Positions 1 through 6,315 of a stretch of DNA of 7,989 bases are shown here, in pieces; position 1 is the first letter of the stretch, and every line of letters starts with the position of its first letter. The translations under genes were made by a program, and so were the position numbers. The notes beneath the pieces are model-generated. The model was given only the letters and a program-made list of their open reading frames with translations. It was not told where the DNA came from and did not search any database. The DNA is from Thermoleophilaceae bacterium (GTDB lineage: Bacteria; Actinomycetota; Thermoleophilia; Solirubrobacterales; Thermoleophilaceae): contig JACCUO010000032.1 of NCBI GenBank assembly GCA_013811765.1, forward strand, positions 1 to 7,989. The letters run 5' to 3'.

Positions 1-765
1 CGGCCGAGCGCTCGTGACCCACGCCGACGCCATCCTCGCTCGCATCGAGGATGCCGAGGACGAGCTGGCGGCCATCGTCTCATCGGCCTCGAAGGCCACC
101 GACAGGTCAAACCCGGCGTCCTGGCAGGCCCGGTCGGTGATCTCGCGGCACCCACACGACGGGCTGCCCGCGATCCAGGGCTCGCGGGCCAGGTCCGCGA
201 GGCGAATCCGCTTGCGTGCGGCCAACGGGTTGTCCTGAGCGAGGACGGCGTCGTAGCGGTCGTCGATCAGGTGGGTGAGCTCCAGGTCGTCACCGAGCGT
301 GTCGGGCAGCGGCTCGAAGTCATAGACGAGGGCAAGATCGATGTCCCCGCTGCGCAGCCGCAGCTGGGCCTCCTCCGGCTCGGTCTCGATCATCCCGAGC
401 TCCACCTTGGGGTGGCGATCGTGGAAGGCCTTCACCGCGTGCGGCACGAGCGTGGCGCCCGCGCTCTGAAACGACGCGATCCGCAGCCTTCCGCCGCGCA
501 GGCCCGCGAGCGCGGCGAGCTCCTCCTCGGCGTCCTCGATCCGGGCCAGGATGGCATCGGCGTGCGACACGAGGGCGCGGCCGGCGTCTGTCAGCCGCAC
601 ACCCCGTGACCCCCGCTCCAGCAGAGTGGCCCCGGCCTCGCGTTCCAGGGCTGCCACCTGCTGGCTGACGGCCGATTGGGTGAACGACAGCGCCTCAGCC
701 GCCGCGGAGAACGACCCGCGCGCCGCGACCTCGCGGAGCACCTTCATGCGGCGAACGTCGAGCAT
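1..765 (-). CDS. LysR-type transcriptional regulator, 3' end rearranged and partial
   Basis: Open frame of 255 codons from ATG at 765 running off the window edge without a stop. Residues 1-60 are a LysR winged helix-turn-helix (SFSAAAEALSFTQSAVSQQV, residues 18-37, then LERGSRGVRLTDAG). Residues 91-232 look like the effector-binding domain (GGRLRIASFQSAGATLVP, then DIDLALVYDF at 141-150). LysR proteins are usually about 290-300 residues. Here recognisable sequence stops after FEADETMA (residues 225-232, about position 70), where an inter-subdomain hinge such as VQ-LVAAGLGV is expected. Residues 233-255 are a Ser/Ala/Arg-rich tail that is merely the reverse complement of a second LysR gene. 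The protein as read lacks roughly 60-70 residues of effector domain and is probably non-functional unless the join is artificial. A GTG two codons upstream (771-769) is a possible alternative start. It is divergent from the EamA transporter, its likely target. Confidence 0.85.
   Translation of the reverse strand, partial: MLDVRRMKVLREVAARGSFSAAAEALSFTQSAVSQQVAALEREAGATLLERGSRGVRLTDAGRALVSHADAILARIEDAEEELAALAGLRGGRLRIASFQSAGATLVPHAVKAFHDRHPKVELGMIETEPEEAQLRLRSGDIDLALVYDFEPLPDTLGDDLELTHLIDDRYDAVLAQDNPLAARKRIRLADLAREPWIAGSPSCGCREITDRACQDAGFDLSVAFEADETMAASSSSASSMRARMASAWVTSARP
2..76 (+). pseudogene. Fragment of a second LysR-family gene (linker helix)
   Basis: Read in the frame starting at position 2, this encodes GRALVTHADAILARIEDAED followed by ELAAI. 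That matches residues 62-86 of the minus-strand LysR (GRALVSHADAILARIEDAEE, ELAAL). At DNA level 1-76 matches the reverse complement of 508-583 at about 62 of 76 positions. Most differences are synonymous and the three amino-acid changes are conservative (T/S, D/E, I/L), so this is a diverged coding paralogue and not a copy of the same locus. Similarity ends at about 76-78, where the sequence becomes the reverse complement of the resident LysR effector domain. The frame stays open to 238, but that part is antisense to LysR and is not protein-like. Confidence 0.7.
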
Positions 766-778
766 AAGCACAGCTTAT
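764..778. promoter_or_regulatory. LysR-type operator (T-N11-A dyad) over the regulator's start codon
   Basis: ATAAGC-ACA-GCTTAT is a perfect 6-bp inverted repeat with a 3-nt spacer. It has the T-N11-A form (T765, A777) typical of LysR recognition sites. It covers the LysR ATG (765-763 on the minus strand), so binding there would repress the regulator. Its centre at 771 lies about 66 bp upstream of the transcription start inferred for the divergent transporter, the place where LysR activators normally bind (near -65). The sequence is AT-rich against its surroundings. The dyad is seen directly; its role is inferred. Confidence 0.7.
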
Positions 779-799
779 CGCACCTGCAGGCAACCGTCA

Positions 800-829
800 T
801 TGGAACTGATGGGCCGAGCGTGCTTAGAT
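800..829 (+). promoter_or_regulatory. Possible promoter of the EamA transporter gene
   Basis: TTGGAA (800-805) and TTAGAT (824-829) are separated by 18 nt and give a weak sigma-70-like pair. The second box ends 8 nt before the ATG at 838, so transcription would begin at or next to the start codon and the mRNA would be leaderless. No convincing Shine-Dalgarno lies before 838 (GGTGG is only 2 nt away), which fits. The weak match to consensus suits a promoter that needs an activator. Confidence 0.35.
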
Positions 830-837
830 CGGTGGCG

Positions 838-1764
838 ATGAACCGCAAGGCATGGATCCAGCTCTCGGCCCTCGGCGCCCTGTGGGGTGCCTCCTACCTG
901 TTCATCAAGGTGGCCCTCGAAGACGTTTCCCCGGCAGGCGTGGTGTTCGCGCGGACCGCCCTCGCCGCCCTGGTGCTGCTGCCGTTTGCGCTGCGGGCCG
1001 GGGCCCTCGCCGGGGTCAGGGAGCGGCTGTGGCCGATCACGATGCTCGCCTTCGTCCAGATCGCCGCGCCCTTCCTGCTGATCGCTGTGGGCGAGGAGCA
1101 CCTTTCCTCGTCGCTGACCGGCATCCTCGTGGCCACGGCACCGATCTTCACCTTCCTGCTGGCGATCAAGCTCGACCAGGAGGAGCGCGTGCACGGCTCG
1201 GGCCTGTTCGGCGTCTTCCTCGGAATTGCGGGCGTGGTACTGCTGCTGGGAGTCGACGCCGGGGGTGGCACCGCCGCGCTGGCCGGCGGGCTGATGGTGA
1301 TCCTGGCCAGCCTGGGCTACGCGCTGGGCGCCTTCTACCTCAAGCGGCAGCTCGGTGGCGTCCAGCCGATCGGCCTGGTCACAGCCGCGATGGCGGTCAG
1401 CGCGCTGATGGTGCTGCCGCTCGCGGCAATCAGCCTTCCGGCGGATGCTCCGGGCCTCGCCGCCTTGGGCTCGCTCGCGGCTCTGGGATTCCTCGGCACC
1501 GGGCTGGCCTTCGTGATCTTCTTCACCCTGATCGGGCGCGTGGGGCCGGGCAAGGCCTCGCTGGTGGCCTACGTGGCCCCGGGCTTTGCGGTCCTCTACG
1601 GGGTGCTGCTGCTCGGTGAGGGCTTTGGCCCCGCCACGTTCGCCGGCCTGCTCATGATCCTCGGCGGCTCCTGGCTCGCCGCCGGGGGAGACCTGCCCCG
1701 GCCCTCGACAAAGGACAGCCGCCCCCAATCGCGGCCGGCTGCGCCCGTTGCGGAGAGCACGTGA
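838..1764 (+). CDS. EamA/DMT-family transporter (probable small-metabolite exporter)
   Basis: 308 residues from ATG 838. This start is chosen over more upstream in-frame codons because the sequence MNRKAWIQLSALGALWGASY is the usual DMT opening. About ten hydrophobic segments can be seen, near residues 7-26, 33-53, 64-84, 93-111, 122-139, 145-167, 178-200, 206-232, 241-260 and 264-283. They form the two tandem EamA repeats (about 8-137 and 149-283). Hallmarks are ALWGASYLFIK in repeat 1 and the APGFAVLYGVLLLGE segment in repeat 2 (248-261). The protein ends in a hydrophilic Pro/Arg/Ser tail of about 25 residues. Members act in the inner membrane, often exporting amino acids or related metabolites, but the substrate cannot be told from sequence. 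It is divergent from a LysR gene with a shared operator between them. The stop overlaps the next start (GTGA at 1761-1764). Confidence 0.9.
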   Translation: MNRKAWIQLSALGALWGASYLFIKVALEDVSPAGVVFARTALAALVLLPFALRAGALAGVRERLWPITMLAFVQIAAPFLLIAVGEEHLSSSLTGILVATAPIFTFLLAIKLDQEERVHGSGLFGVFLGIAGVVLLLGVDAGGGTAALAGGLMVILASLGYALGAFYLKRQLGGVQPIGLVTAAMAVSALMVLPLAAISLPADAPGLAALGSLAALGFLGTGLAFVIFFTLIGRVGPGKASLVAYVAPGFAVLYGVLLLGEGFGPATFAGLLMILGGSWLAAGGDLPRPSTKDSRPQSRPAAPVAEST

Positions 1765-2132
1765 TCTCACAAGACCGCACAGCCGGTCGTTTCACGGGCA
1801 TGAGCATTCCCGACGACCTCACGCTGCGGCTCTCGGCCCCCGACGATGCGCTGGCTCTGGGCCGTCTTGCGCAGCTCGACAGCACCCTCTACGACGGGTC
1901 TTCCGCGCTGATCGCGGAGGTCTCCGGCCGGCTGGTGGCTGCGCTCCCGCTCGATGGCGGCGCGGCCTTCGCGGACCCCTTCCGGCCCAGCGCGGAGCTC
2001 GTGGCGCTGCTGAGGCTGCGGCTCGACCAGCTGGCCGGGTGTGGGGCGGCGGAGTGCCGCGCCGGCGGCCTCAGCCGCGCGCGGCGAGCTGTCCGCAGGC
2101 TGCGTCGATATCGCGCCCCCGCGTCAACCTGA
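1761..2132 (+). CDS. Small conserved-looking protein of unknown function
   Basis: 123 residues. The GTG at 1761 overlaps the transporter's TGA and is preceded by GGAG at 1752-1755 with 5-nt spacing, which supports coupled translation from there. An ATG at 1800 (MSIPDDLTLRLS) is the alternative and lies nearer the conserved-looking part. The core (about residues 18-92) reads TLRLSAPDDALALGRLAQLD, then LIAEVSGRLVAALPLDGG, then FADPFRPSAELVALLRLRL. From memory, short proteins of this pattern are common in high-GC Actinobacteria and resemble the first half of a GNAT acetyltransferase (helix, then a strand with the VAEV-G turn), but the acetyl-CoA-binding half is missing, so I claim no enzyme activity. 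No signal peptide or membrane segment is apparent. The last 20 residues are Arg-rich and lie over the 3' end of rlmN on the opposite strand. Confidence 0.65.
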   Translation: MISQDRTAGRFTGMSIPDDLTLRLSAPDDALALGRLAQLDSTLYDGSSALIAEVSGRLVAALPLDGGAAFADPFRPSAELVALLRLRLDQLAGCGAAECRAGGLSRARRAVRRLRRYRAPAST

Positions 2133-3057
2133 CGGTGGCCGGGACGCCGCGCTCCTCGAGGGCCGCCCTGAAAACCTCGATCGCTTCGCGGCCCGACCCT
2201 TCGAAGTCGGAGTCCGTGGGGTTGTAGGGGATCAGGTTCACCTTGAAGACGTTCCGAGGAGACAGCAGGCGAGCCAGCGCCAGCGCCTGCTCGTAGCGGT
2301 CGTTCACGCCGGCCAGCATCAGGTACTCCACGAACACCTTGCGGCGGCGGCGCTCGTGCCAGCGCCTGCAGGCATCGAGCACGTCGTGCAGCGGGAAGCG
2401 GTCGTTGACCGGCATCAGCTCGGAGCGCAGGGCGTCGTCCGGCGCGTGCAGGGACAGCGCCAGCCGCACGGTGGGCCCCTCGTGCTCGGCCAGCCGGTCG
2501 ATCCCGGGGATCCAGCCGACGGTCGAGATGGTGGTGCTGCTCGGGTGGATGCCGAGGTCGGGGAGCCGCTCGCAGGCGGCGAGCACCGAGTCGAGGTTCA
2601 GCAGCGGTTCGCCCATGCCCATGAACACCGCGTGGTCCAACGGCTCTTTCCTGGTGAAGTGCAACGCCTGGTCGAGGATCTCGGAGGCGGTGAGGTTGCG
2701 GGCGAACTTCATCGTGCCCGTGGCGCAGAACGTGCAGGTAAGCGGGCAGCCCGACTGGCTCGAAAGGCAGACCGAGCGGCGGCCATCGTTGAAGCGCATC
2801 AGCACCGCCTCGAGGGGGCGCCCGTCGTGTGTCGAGAAGAGGGCCTTCTCGGTGCCGTCGGCGGCGAGCGCCTCGCGGTCCAGGTCGAGGCAGGACAGCG
2901 GAACGCGCTCGGCCAGGGTCTCCCGCAGGGCGCTCGGGAGGTCAGTCATCTCCGCGTAGGAGCCGGCGCCCCGGGCGGCCCAGGCCCATACCTGTGCTGC
3001 GCGGAATGAAGGTTCGCGACGTTCGGCGAGCACGGTGTCGAGTAGCTGCATGTCCAT
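2071..3057 (-). CDS. rlmN: Dual-specificity 23S rRNA / tRNA adenine-C2 methyltransferase RlmN
   Basis: 328-residue radical-SAM enzyme that methylates C2 of A2503 in 23S rRNA and, in E. coli, also A37 of some tRNAs. The N-terminal accessory domain is present ([13 protein letters not shown], then SYAEMTDLP, residues 18-41). The iron-sulphur motif CPLTCTFC gives C104, C108 and C111. GMGEP follows at 147-151 (SAM binding) and SLHAPDD at 202-208. Both redox/methyl-carrier cysteines are present: C97, seven residues before the cluster motif (E. coli C118), and C321 in DIDAACGQL (E. coli C355). C321 distinguishes RlmN/Cfr-type enzymes. The protein is complete but somewhat shorter than E. coli RlmN (384 residues). 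The ATG at 3057 has no clear Shine-Dalgarno; a second ATG follows two codons later. It stands alone on the minus strand, only 39 bp from the divergent epimerase gene, and its 3' end overlaps the convergent small gene by 62 bp. Confidence 0.95.
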   Translation of the reverse strand: MDMQLLDTVLAERREPSFRAAQVWAWAARGAGSYAEMTDLPSALRETLAERVPLSCLDLDREALAADGTEKALFSTHDGRPLEAVLMRFNDGRRSVCLSSQSGCPLTCTFCATGTMKFARNLTASEILDQALHFTRKEPLDHAVFMGMGEPLLNLDSVLAACERLPDLGIHPSSTTISTVGWIPGIDRLAEHEGPTVRLALSLHAPDDALRSELMPVNDRFPLHDVLDACRRWHERRRRKVFVEYLMLAGVNDRYEQALALARLLSPRNVFKVNLIPYNPTDSDFEGSGREAIEVFRAALEERGVPATVRLTRGRDIDAACGQLAARG

Positions 3058-3083
3058 CGCGTGGAGTCTCGCAGCCGATCATC

Positions 3084-3089
3084 TAGGCT
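3084..3089 (+). promoter_or_regulatory. Leaderless-type -10 box for the epimerase gene
   Basis: TAGGCT fits the actinobacterial -10 pattern TANNNT and ends 7 nt before the ATG at 3097, so transcription would start at or near the first codon. No Shine-Dalgarno precedes that ATG. The whole divergent gap to rlmN is 39 bp, so the two promoters must overlap. No -35 box is obvious. Confidence 0.45.
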
Positions 3090-3096
3090 CACGGCA

Positions 3097-4077
3097 ATGG
3101 CCGATCACGTGCGGGGCAAGCGGATCATGCTCACCGGCGGCGCGGGTTTTCTGGGCGCCCGCGTGCGTGAGCGGCTGGAGGCCGCAGCCGCCGCCGAGGT
3201 CGTGGTCATCCGCAGGCGCGACTTCGACCTGACCGAGCCGGCGGGCGTCGCGGAGGCCTACGACGCGGCGCGGCCGGACACCGTGGTCCACCTGGCTGCC
3301 GAGGTCGGGGGGATCGCCGCCAACCGGGCAAACCCGGGGCGCTACTTCTACGCCAACATGGCGATGGGCCTTCATCTCATCGAGGAGGCGCGCCGGCGGG
3401 GGATGGAGAAGTTCGTGCAGGTGGGGACGGTGTGCTTCTATCCGAAGTTCACGCCGGTCCCGTTCTCCGAGGACGAGTTGTGGAACGGGTATCCGGAGGA
3501 GACCAACGCGCCCTACGGGGTCGCGAAGAAGTCGCTGCTCGTGATGTTGCAGGCCTACCGCGAGCAGTACGGGCTGAACGGGGTGTATGTGATGCCGGTG
3601 AACCTCTACGGGCCGGGCGACAACTTCGATCCCGAGACAAGTCACGTGATCCCCGCGCTGATCCGCAAGTGCGAGGAGGCCCGCGTCGCCGGGGCGGGCC
3701 AGGTGAGCTGTTGGGGAACCGGCAGCGCTTCGCGCGAATTTCTGTACGTGGACGACTGCGCGGATGCGATCGTGGCGGCGACGGAGCTCTACGACTCCCC
3801 CGAGCCCGTGAACCTCGGGGCCTCCAGCGAGATCTCGATAAAAAATCTGACCGAGCTGATCGCCCGGCTGACGGGCTTTGAGGGCGAGCTCGCATGGGAT
3901 CCGTCGCGCCCGGACGGCCAGCCACGCCGCTGCCTCGACACCACCCGCGCCAGGGAGCGCTTCGGATTCGAGGCGTCGACCTCGCTCGAGGACGGGCTGC
4001 GCACCACGATCGAGTGGTGGCGCGAGCACGGGCAAGATGCCTCGGCGGGCGCCGGACGCGGCGTCTCGCTCGCCTAG
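3097..4077 (+). CDS. NAD(P)-dependent epimerase/reductase, GDP-L-fucose synthase-like
   Basis: 326-residue extended short-chain dehydrogenase. The Rossmann motif GGAGFLG is at residues 14-20. [16 protein letters not shown] at 66-81 is typical of the GDP-fucose synthase branch. The catalytic set of E. coli WcaG aligns by eye: T111 for Ser107, C113 for Cys109 (GTVCFYPK), Y140 and K144 (YGVAK), and H183 ([10 protein letters not shown]). [13 protein letters not shown] segment lies at 213-224. WcaG epimerises C3 and C5 and reduces C4 of GDP-4-keto-6-deoxy-mannose to give GDP-L-fucose for surface glycans. Here the partner GDP-mannose dehydratase and glycosyltransferases are not nearby, so the sugar substrate is uncertain. 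The ATG at 3097 is chosen because the Rossmann strand begins just after it and a TAGGCT box precedes it. The last 15 residues are low-complexity Ala/Gly. Confidence 0.85.
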   Translation: MADHVRGKRIMLTGGAGFLGARVRERLEAAAAAEVVVIRRRDFDLTEPAGVAEAYDAARPDTVVHLAAEVGGIAANRANPGRYFYANMAMGLHLIEEARRRGMEKFVQVGTVCFYPKFTPVPFSEDELWNGYPEETNAPYGVAKKSLLVMLQAYREQYGLNGVYVMPVNLYGPGDNFDPETSHVIPALIRKCEEARVAGAGQVSCWGTGSASREFLYVDDCADAIVAATELYDSPEPVNLGASSEISIKNLTELIARLTGFEGELAWDPSRPDGQPRRCLDTTRARERFGFEASTSLEDGLRTTIEWWREHGQDASAGAGRGVSLA

Positions 4078-4114
4078 AGCTTCCCGCCCCCATCAGCGCT
4101 CGGGTCTCCACCGT

Positions 4115-4119
4115 GGGAG
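4115..4119 (+). promoter_or_regulatory. Shine-Dalgarno of the pseudouridine synthase gene
   Basis: GGGAG lies 9 nt before the ATG at 4129 and supports that start. It sits inside an imperfect dyad: GGGTC at 4102-4106 can pair with GACCC at 4124-4128 around an inner CTCCA/TGGGAG pairing with one bulge. This could partly hide the site in RNA. The fold is only a by-eye possibility. Confidence 0.4.
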
Positions 4120-4128
4120 TCTGGACCC

Positions 4129-4842
4129 ATGCGGCTCGCCAAGTACCTCGCGCACTCGGGCGTCGCCTCGCGCAGGGGGGCAGAGGAGCTGATCGCCGCC
4201 GGACGCGTGACCGTGCGCGGCACCCGGGTCAGCGATCCCGCGCTCGACGTGGACGAGGGGAGCGCGGTGGCGGTGGACGGGCGCTCCGTGTCCCCCGAGC
4301 CGCGTGAGGTCCATCTGCTGCACAAGCCGGCCGGCGTGGTCTCGACCGCCCGTGACACCCACGGCCGACAGACCGTCATCGAGCTCGTGCCCTCCGTGCG
4401 CAGGCTTTACCCGGTCGGGCGCCTGGACGCGGGATCGACCGGGCTTATCCTGCTCACCAACGATGGCGAGCTGGCCGACCTCCTCACCCACCCGCGGTAC
4501 GGGGTCGAGAAGGTCTACCGCGCGTTGGTCGTCCCGGAGCCGGTTCCCGAGCGCGCGCTCCGACGACTGCGCGAGGGCGTCGAGCTCGACGACGGCCGCA
4601 CCTCGCCCGCCCATGCCCGGCAGCTCCGCCCGGGACTGCTCGAGCTGACGATCCGCGAGGGGCGCAACCGCCAGGTGCGGCGCATGTGTGAGGCGGTCGG
4701 CCATCGGGTGGTGGCGCTCGAGCGCGTGGCCTTCGGCCCGCTGCGGCTCGGCAGCCTCCCGCCCGGCGAGTCGCGCGCGCTGAGCGCGGCGGAGGTCGAG
4801 CGCCTGCGCCAGACGGCGGGCTGGAAGAATCGTCTGCCGTGA
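4129..4842 (+). CDS. rluB: rRNA pseudouridine synthase, RsuA/RluB family
   Basis: 237 residues. An N-terminal S4 RNA-binding domain covers about 1-48 (RLAKYLAHSGVASRRGAEEL, residues 2-21). The catalytic motif GRLDAGSTGLILLTNDG at 97-113 carries nucleophile D100. LLHKPAGVVST at 63-73 and REGRNRQVRRM at 177-187 are the other family blocks. In E. coli RluB makes pseudouridine 2605 in 23S rRNA and RsuA modifies 16S position 516. Small S4-containing proteins of this type in Gram-positives are usually annotated RluB, but motifs alone do not settle the site. The TGA overlaps the GTG of the chorismate mutase gene (4839-4842), so this housekeeping gene is translationally coupled to aromatic biosynthesis. 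Only 51 bp separate it from the epimerase gene, without a visible terminator. Confidence 0.92.
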   Translation: MRLAKYLAHSGVASRRGAEELIAAGRVTVRGTRVSDPALDVDEGSAVAVDGRSVSPEPREVHLLHKPAGVVSTARDTHGRQTVIELVPSVRRLYPVGRLDAGSTGLILLTNDGELADLLTHPRYGVEKVYRALVVPEPVPERALRRLREGVELDDGRTSPAHARQLRPGLLELTIREGRNRQVRRMCEAVGHRVVALERVAFGPLRLGSLPPGESRALSAAEVERLRQTAGWKNRLP

Positions 4843-5204
4843 AGCTGAGAGCGCTCCGAGGCGCGACCACCGTCGAAGACAACGAAGCCGGGGCGATCGT
4901 CGCCGCCACCGAGGAGCTGATGCGCGAGCTGATGGAGCGCAACGAGCTCGCCCAGGAGGAGATGGTGAGCTGCCTGTTCACATGCACCGAGGACCTGAAC
5001 GCCGAGTTCCCGGCCGTCGCCGCGCGCCGCCTCGGACTCGGGGGGGTGCCACTGCTCTGCTCCCGTGAGATCGACGTTCCCGGCTCGCTCCCCCGCGTGA
5101 TCCGGGTGATGGTGCACTGCTACGCCGATCCGGCCACACCCGCCCGCCACGTGTACCTGCGCGAGGCGGTCGCACTGAGGCGAGACCTCGGGGGGGCACA
5201 GTGA
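4839..5204 (+). CDS. aroH: Chorismate mutase, AroH class (monofunctional)
   Basis: 121 residues. Rearranges chorismate to prephenate, the committed step to Phe and Tyr, in the cytoplasm. It is the trimeric AroH fold known from Bacillus subtilis and not the all-helical AroQ type. The B. subtilis active-site residues can be placed by eye: R7 (LRALRGATT), F57 and R63 (EFPAVAARR), C74 and E77 (CSREIDV; one residue is deleted relative to Cys75/Glu78), R89 (PRVIRVM) and Y106 (RHVYLREAV). Length matches the family. The GTG start at 4839 overlaps the rluB stop, and its own TGA overlaps the next GTG at 5201, so translation is coupled on both sides. A weak GGAAG at 4823-4827 precedes the start. No regulatory domain is present, so feedback control probably acts at DAHP synthase. 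Confidence 0.93.
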   Translation: MKLRALRGATTVEDNEAGAIVAATEELMRELMERNELAQEEMVSCLFTCTEDLNAEFPAVAARRLGLGGVPLLCSREIDVPGSLPRVIRVMVHCYADPATPARHVYLREAVALRRDLGGAQ

Positions 5205-6277
5205 GCGGCCTCGAGTTCAACGCCCGTCTGCGCAACATCCCCGTCTATCCCGCAGCCGAGACCTATGAGCGCTCCCCGGATCTGGTCAAGCTGGCCTCCA
5301 ACGAGACACCGTGGGGCCCGCCGCCAAAGGTGATCGACGCGATCCAGGCCCAGCTCGAGACGCTCAACCGCTATCCCGACCCCGACAAGTCGGCTCTGCG
5401 GCGCGCGATCGCCGACCGCAGCGGGCTCTCACCGGGGCGCGTCACCGTCGGAAACGGCTCGTGCGAGATCCTGCTGGCGGCGGGAGAGGCCCTGCTCGAG
5501 CCAGGCGCCGAGCTCGTGTACGCCTGGCCATCCTTCTCGATGTACCCGCATCTGGCCGCCCAGTCCGGTGCGCGGGCGATCACGGTGGCGCTCGACGCCC
5601 ACGGCCGTCACGACCTCGAGGCCATGGCCCGCGAGGTCACCGCGGCCACGCGGCTCGTGCTCGTGTGCAACCCGAACAATCCCACGGCCACGGCTCTGCC
5701 GGTGGAAGCGATCGACTCGTTCGTGGCGGGCCTCCCGCGACGGGTCGCCGTGATCCTCGACGAGGCCTACGTCGAGTTCAATACCGACCAGGATCCCGAC
5801 GAATCGCTCGACCTGCTGAAGGCCCATCCCAACCTGATCTTGCTGCGCACGTTCTCCAAGGTGTACGGCCTGTGCGGGGCGCGCGTGGGCTACGGGCTCG
5901 GCTCAGAGGCCTTCCGGCTGGCCGTCGACCGCGTGCGCCAGCCCTTCTCGGTCAACGCGCTCGCCCAGGCGGCCGCGGCAGAGGCGATCCGCCACCAGGA
6001 TGAGGTCGAGCGCCGGGTAGAGCTCACGGTGCAGGAGCGCGTGCACATCGAGGCCGAGCTATCCGAGCGGGGCCTTCAGACGACCGAGAGCCGGGCGAAC
6101 TTCGCGTGGGTCTCCCTGGGCGATCGGGACGAGGGAGAGGTGATCGCCGGCCTGGCGAAGCTCGGGGTGATCGTCCGCGCGGGGACGGCATTGGGCCAGG
6201 CGGGGTGGATGCGCGTGACCTTCGGCACCCGTTCGCAGAACGACCGCTTCCTGGCCGCGCTCGACACGCTCCTGTGA
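5201..6277 (+). CDS. PLP-dependent aminotransferase, HisC/aromatic (Pat) type
   Basis: 358 residues, fold-type I aminotransferase of the histidinol-phosphate aminotransferase family. Visible landmarks: KLASNETPWGPP (30-41) near the N-terminus, RYPD (57-60), VGNGSCEIL for the PLP phosphate (83-91), VCNPNNPT (155-162), DEAY (187-190), the Schiff-base lysine K220 in TFSKVYGLCGARVGY (217-231) with R228, and the carboxylate-binding arginine R338 in MRVTFG. HisC proper makes L-histidinol phosphate. Close relatives (Pat) transaminate phenylpyruvate or hydroxyphenylpyruvate. Placement straight after chorismate mutase, with a GTGA overlap at 5201-5204, and upstream of DAHP synthase, with no his genes in view, favours an aromatic aminotransferase. 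This is context inference, and a dual-function or HisC role is possible. A G-run at 5191-5196 is the only ribosome-binding candidate. Confidence 0.88.
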   Translation: MSGLEFNARLRNIPVYPAAETYERSPDLVKLASNETPWGPPPKVIDAIQAQLETLNRYPDPDKSALRRAIADRSGLSPGRVTVGNGSCEILLAAGEALLEPGAELVYAWPSFSMYPHLAAQSGARAITVALDAHGRHDLEAMAREVTAATRLVLVCNPNNPTATALPVEAIDSFVAGLPRRVAVILDEAYVEFNTDQDPDESLDLLKAHPNLILLRTFSKVYGLCGARVGYGLGSEAFRLAVDRVRQPFSVNALAQAAAAEAIRHQDEVERRVELTVQERVHIEAELSERGLQTTESRANFAWVSLGDRDEGEVIAGLAKLGVIVRAGTALGQAGWMRVTFGTRSQNDRFLAALDTLL

Positions 6278-6298
6278 GGAGAACATCCGGCCGATCTC

Positions 6299-6307
6299 TG
6301 CTAAAAG
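6299..6307 (+). promoter_or_regulatory. Candidate internal promoter (extended -10) for leader and aroF
   Basis: TGC-TAAAAG matches an extended -10 (TGN followed by 4 of 6 TATAAT positions) in a GC-rich stretch, starting 22 nt after the aminotransferase stop. Transcription would begin near 6313-6316, at the leader ATG, the same leaderless spacing seen at other genes here. No -35 is recognisable. Confidence 0.4.
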
Positions 6308-6315
6308 TCATGGGG

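Noticed and set aside
14..238. Independent small gene at the left edge, plus strand
   Set aside because: Only the first 21 codons or so are protein-like, and they match a LysR linker helix. The rest is antisense to the LysR effector domain, so it is a junction product.
775..1770. Long open frame (331 codons) on the minus strand opposite the transporter
   Set aside because: Composition is Gln/Gly/Glu/Arg-rich with no family motif. It is the antisense of a clear ten-helix transporter, as expected at high GC.
2046..2100. Bidirectional terminator between the small gene and rlmN
   Set aside because: Several short GCCG/CGGC complementarities exist, but none forms a clear hairpin with flanking T-runs on either strand.
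2041..3009. 322-codon open frame on the plus strand across rlmN
   Set aside because: Antisense of an unmistakable RlmN with all catalytic cysteines. The frame has no recognisable protein features.
3079..4035. 318-codon open frame on the minus strand across the epimerase
   Set aside because: Low-complexity Arg/His/Leu/Val-rich composition, antisense to a gene with intact active-site motifs.
4102..4128. Riboswitch or RNA thermometer before rluB
   Set aside because: An imperfect dyad covers the Shine-Dalgarno, but the pairings are short and bulged, and 51 bp is too little for a known riboswitch class. Chance folding is likely at this GC.
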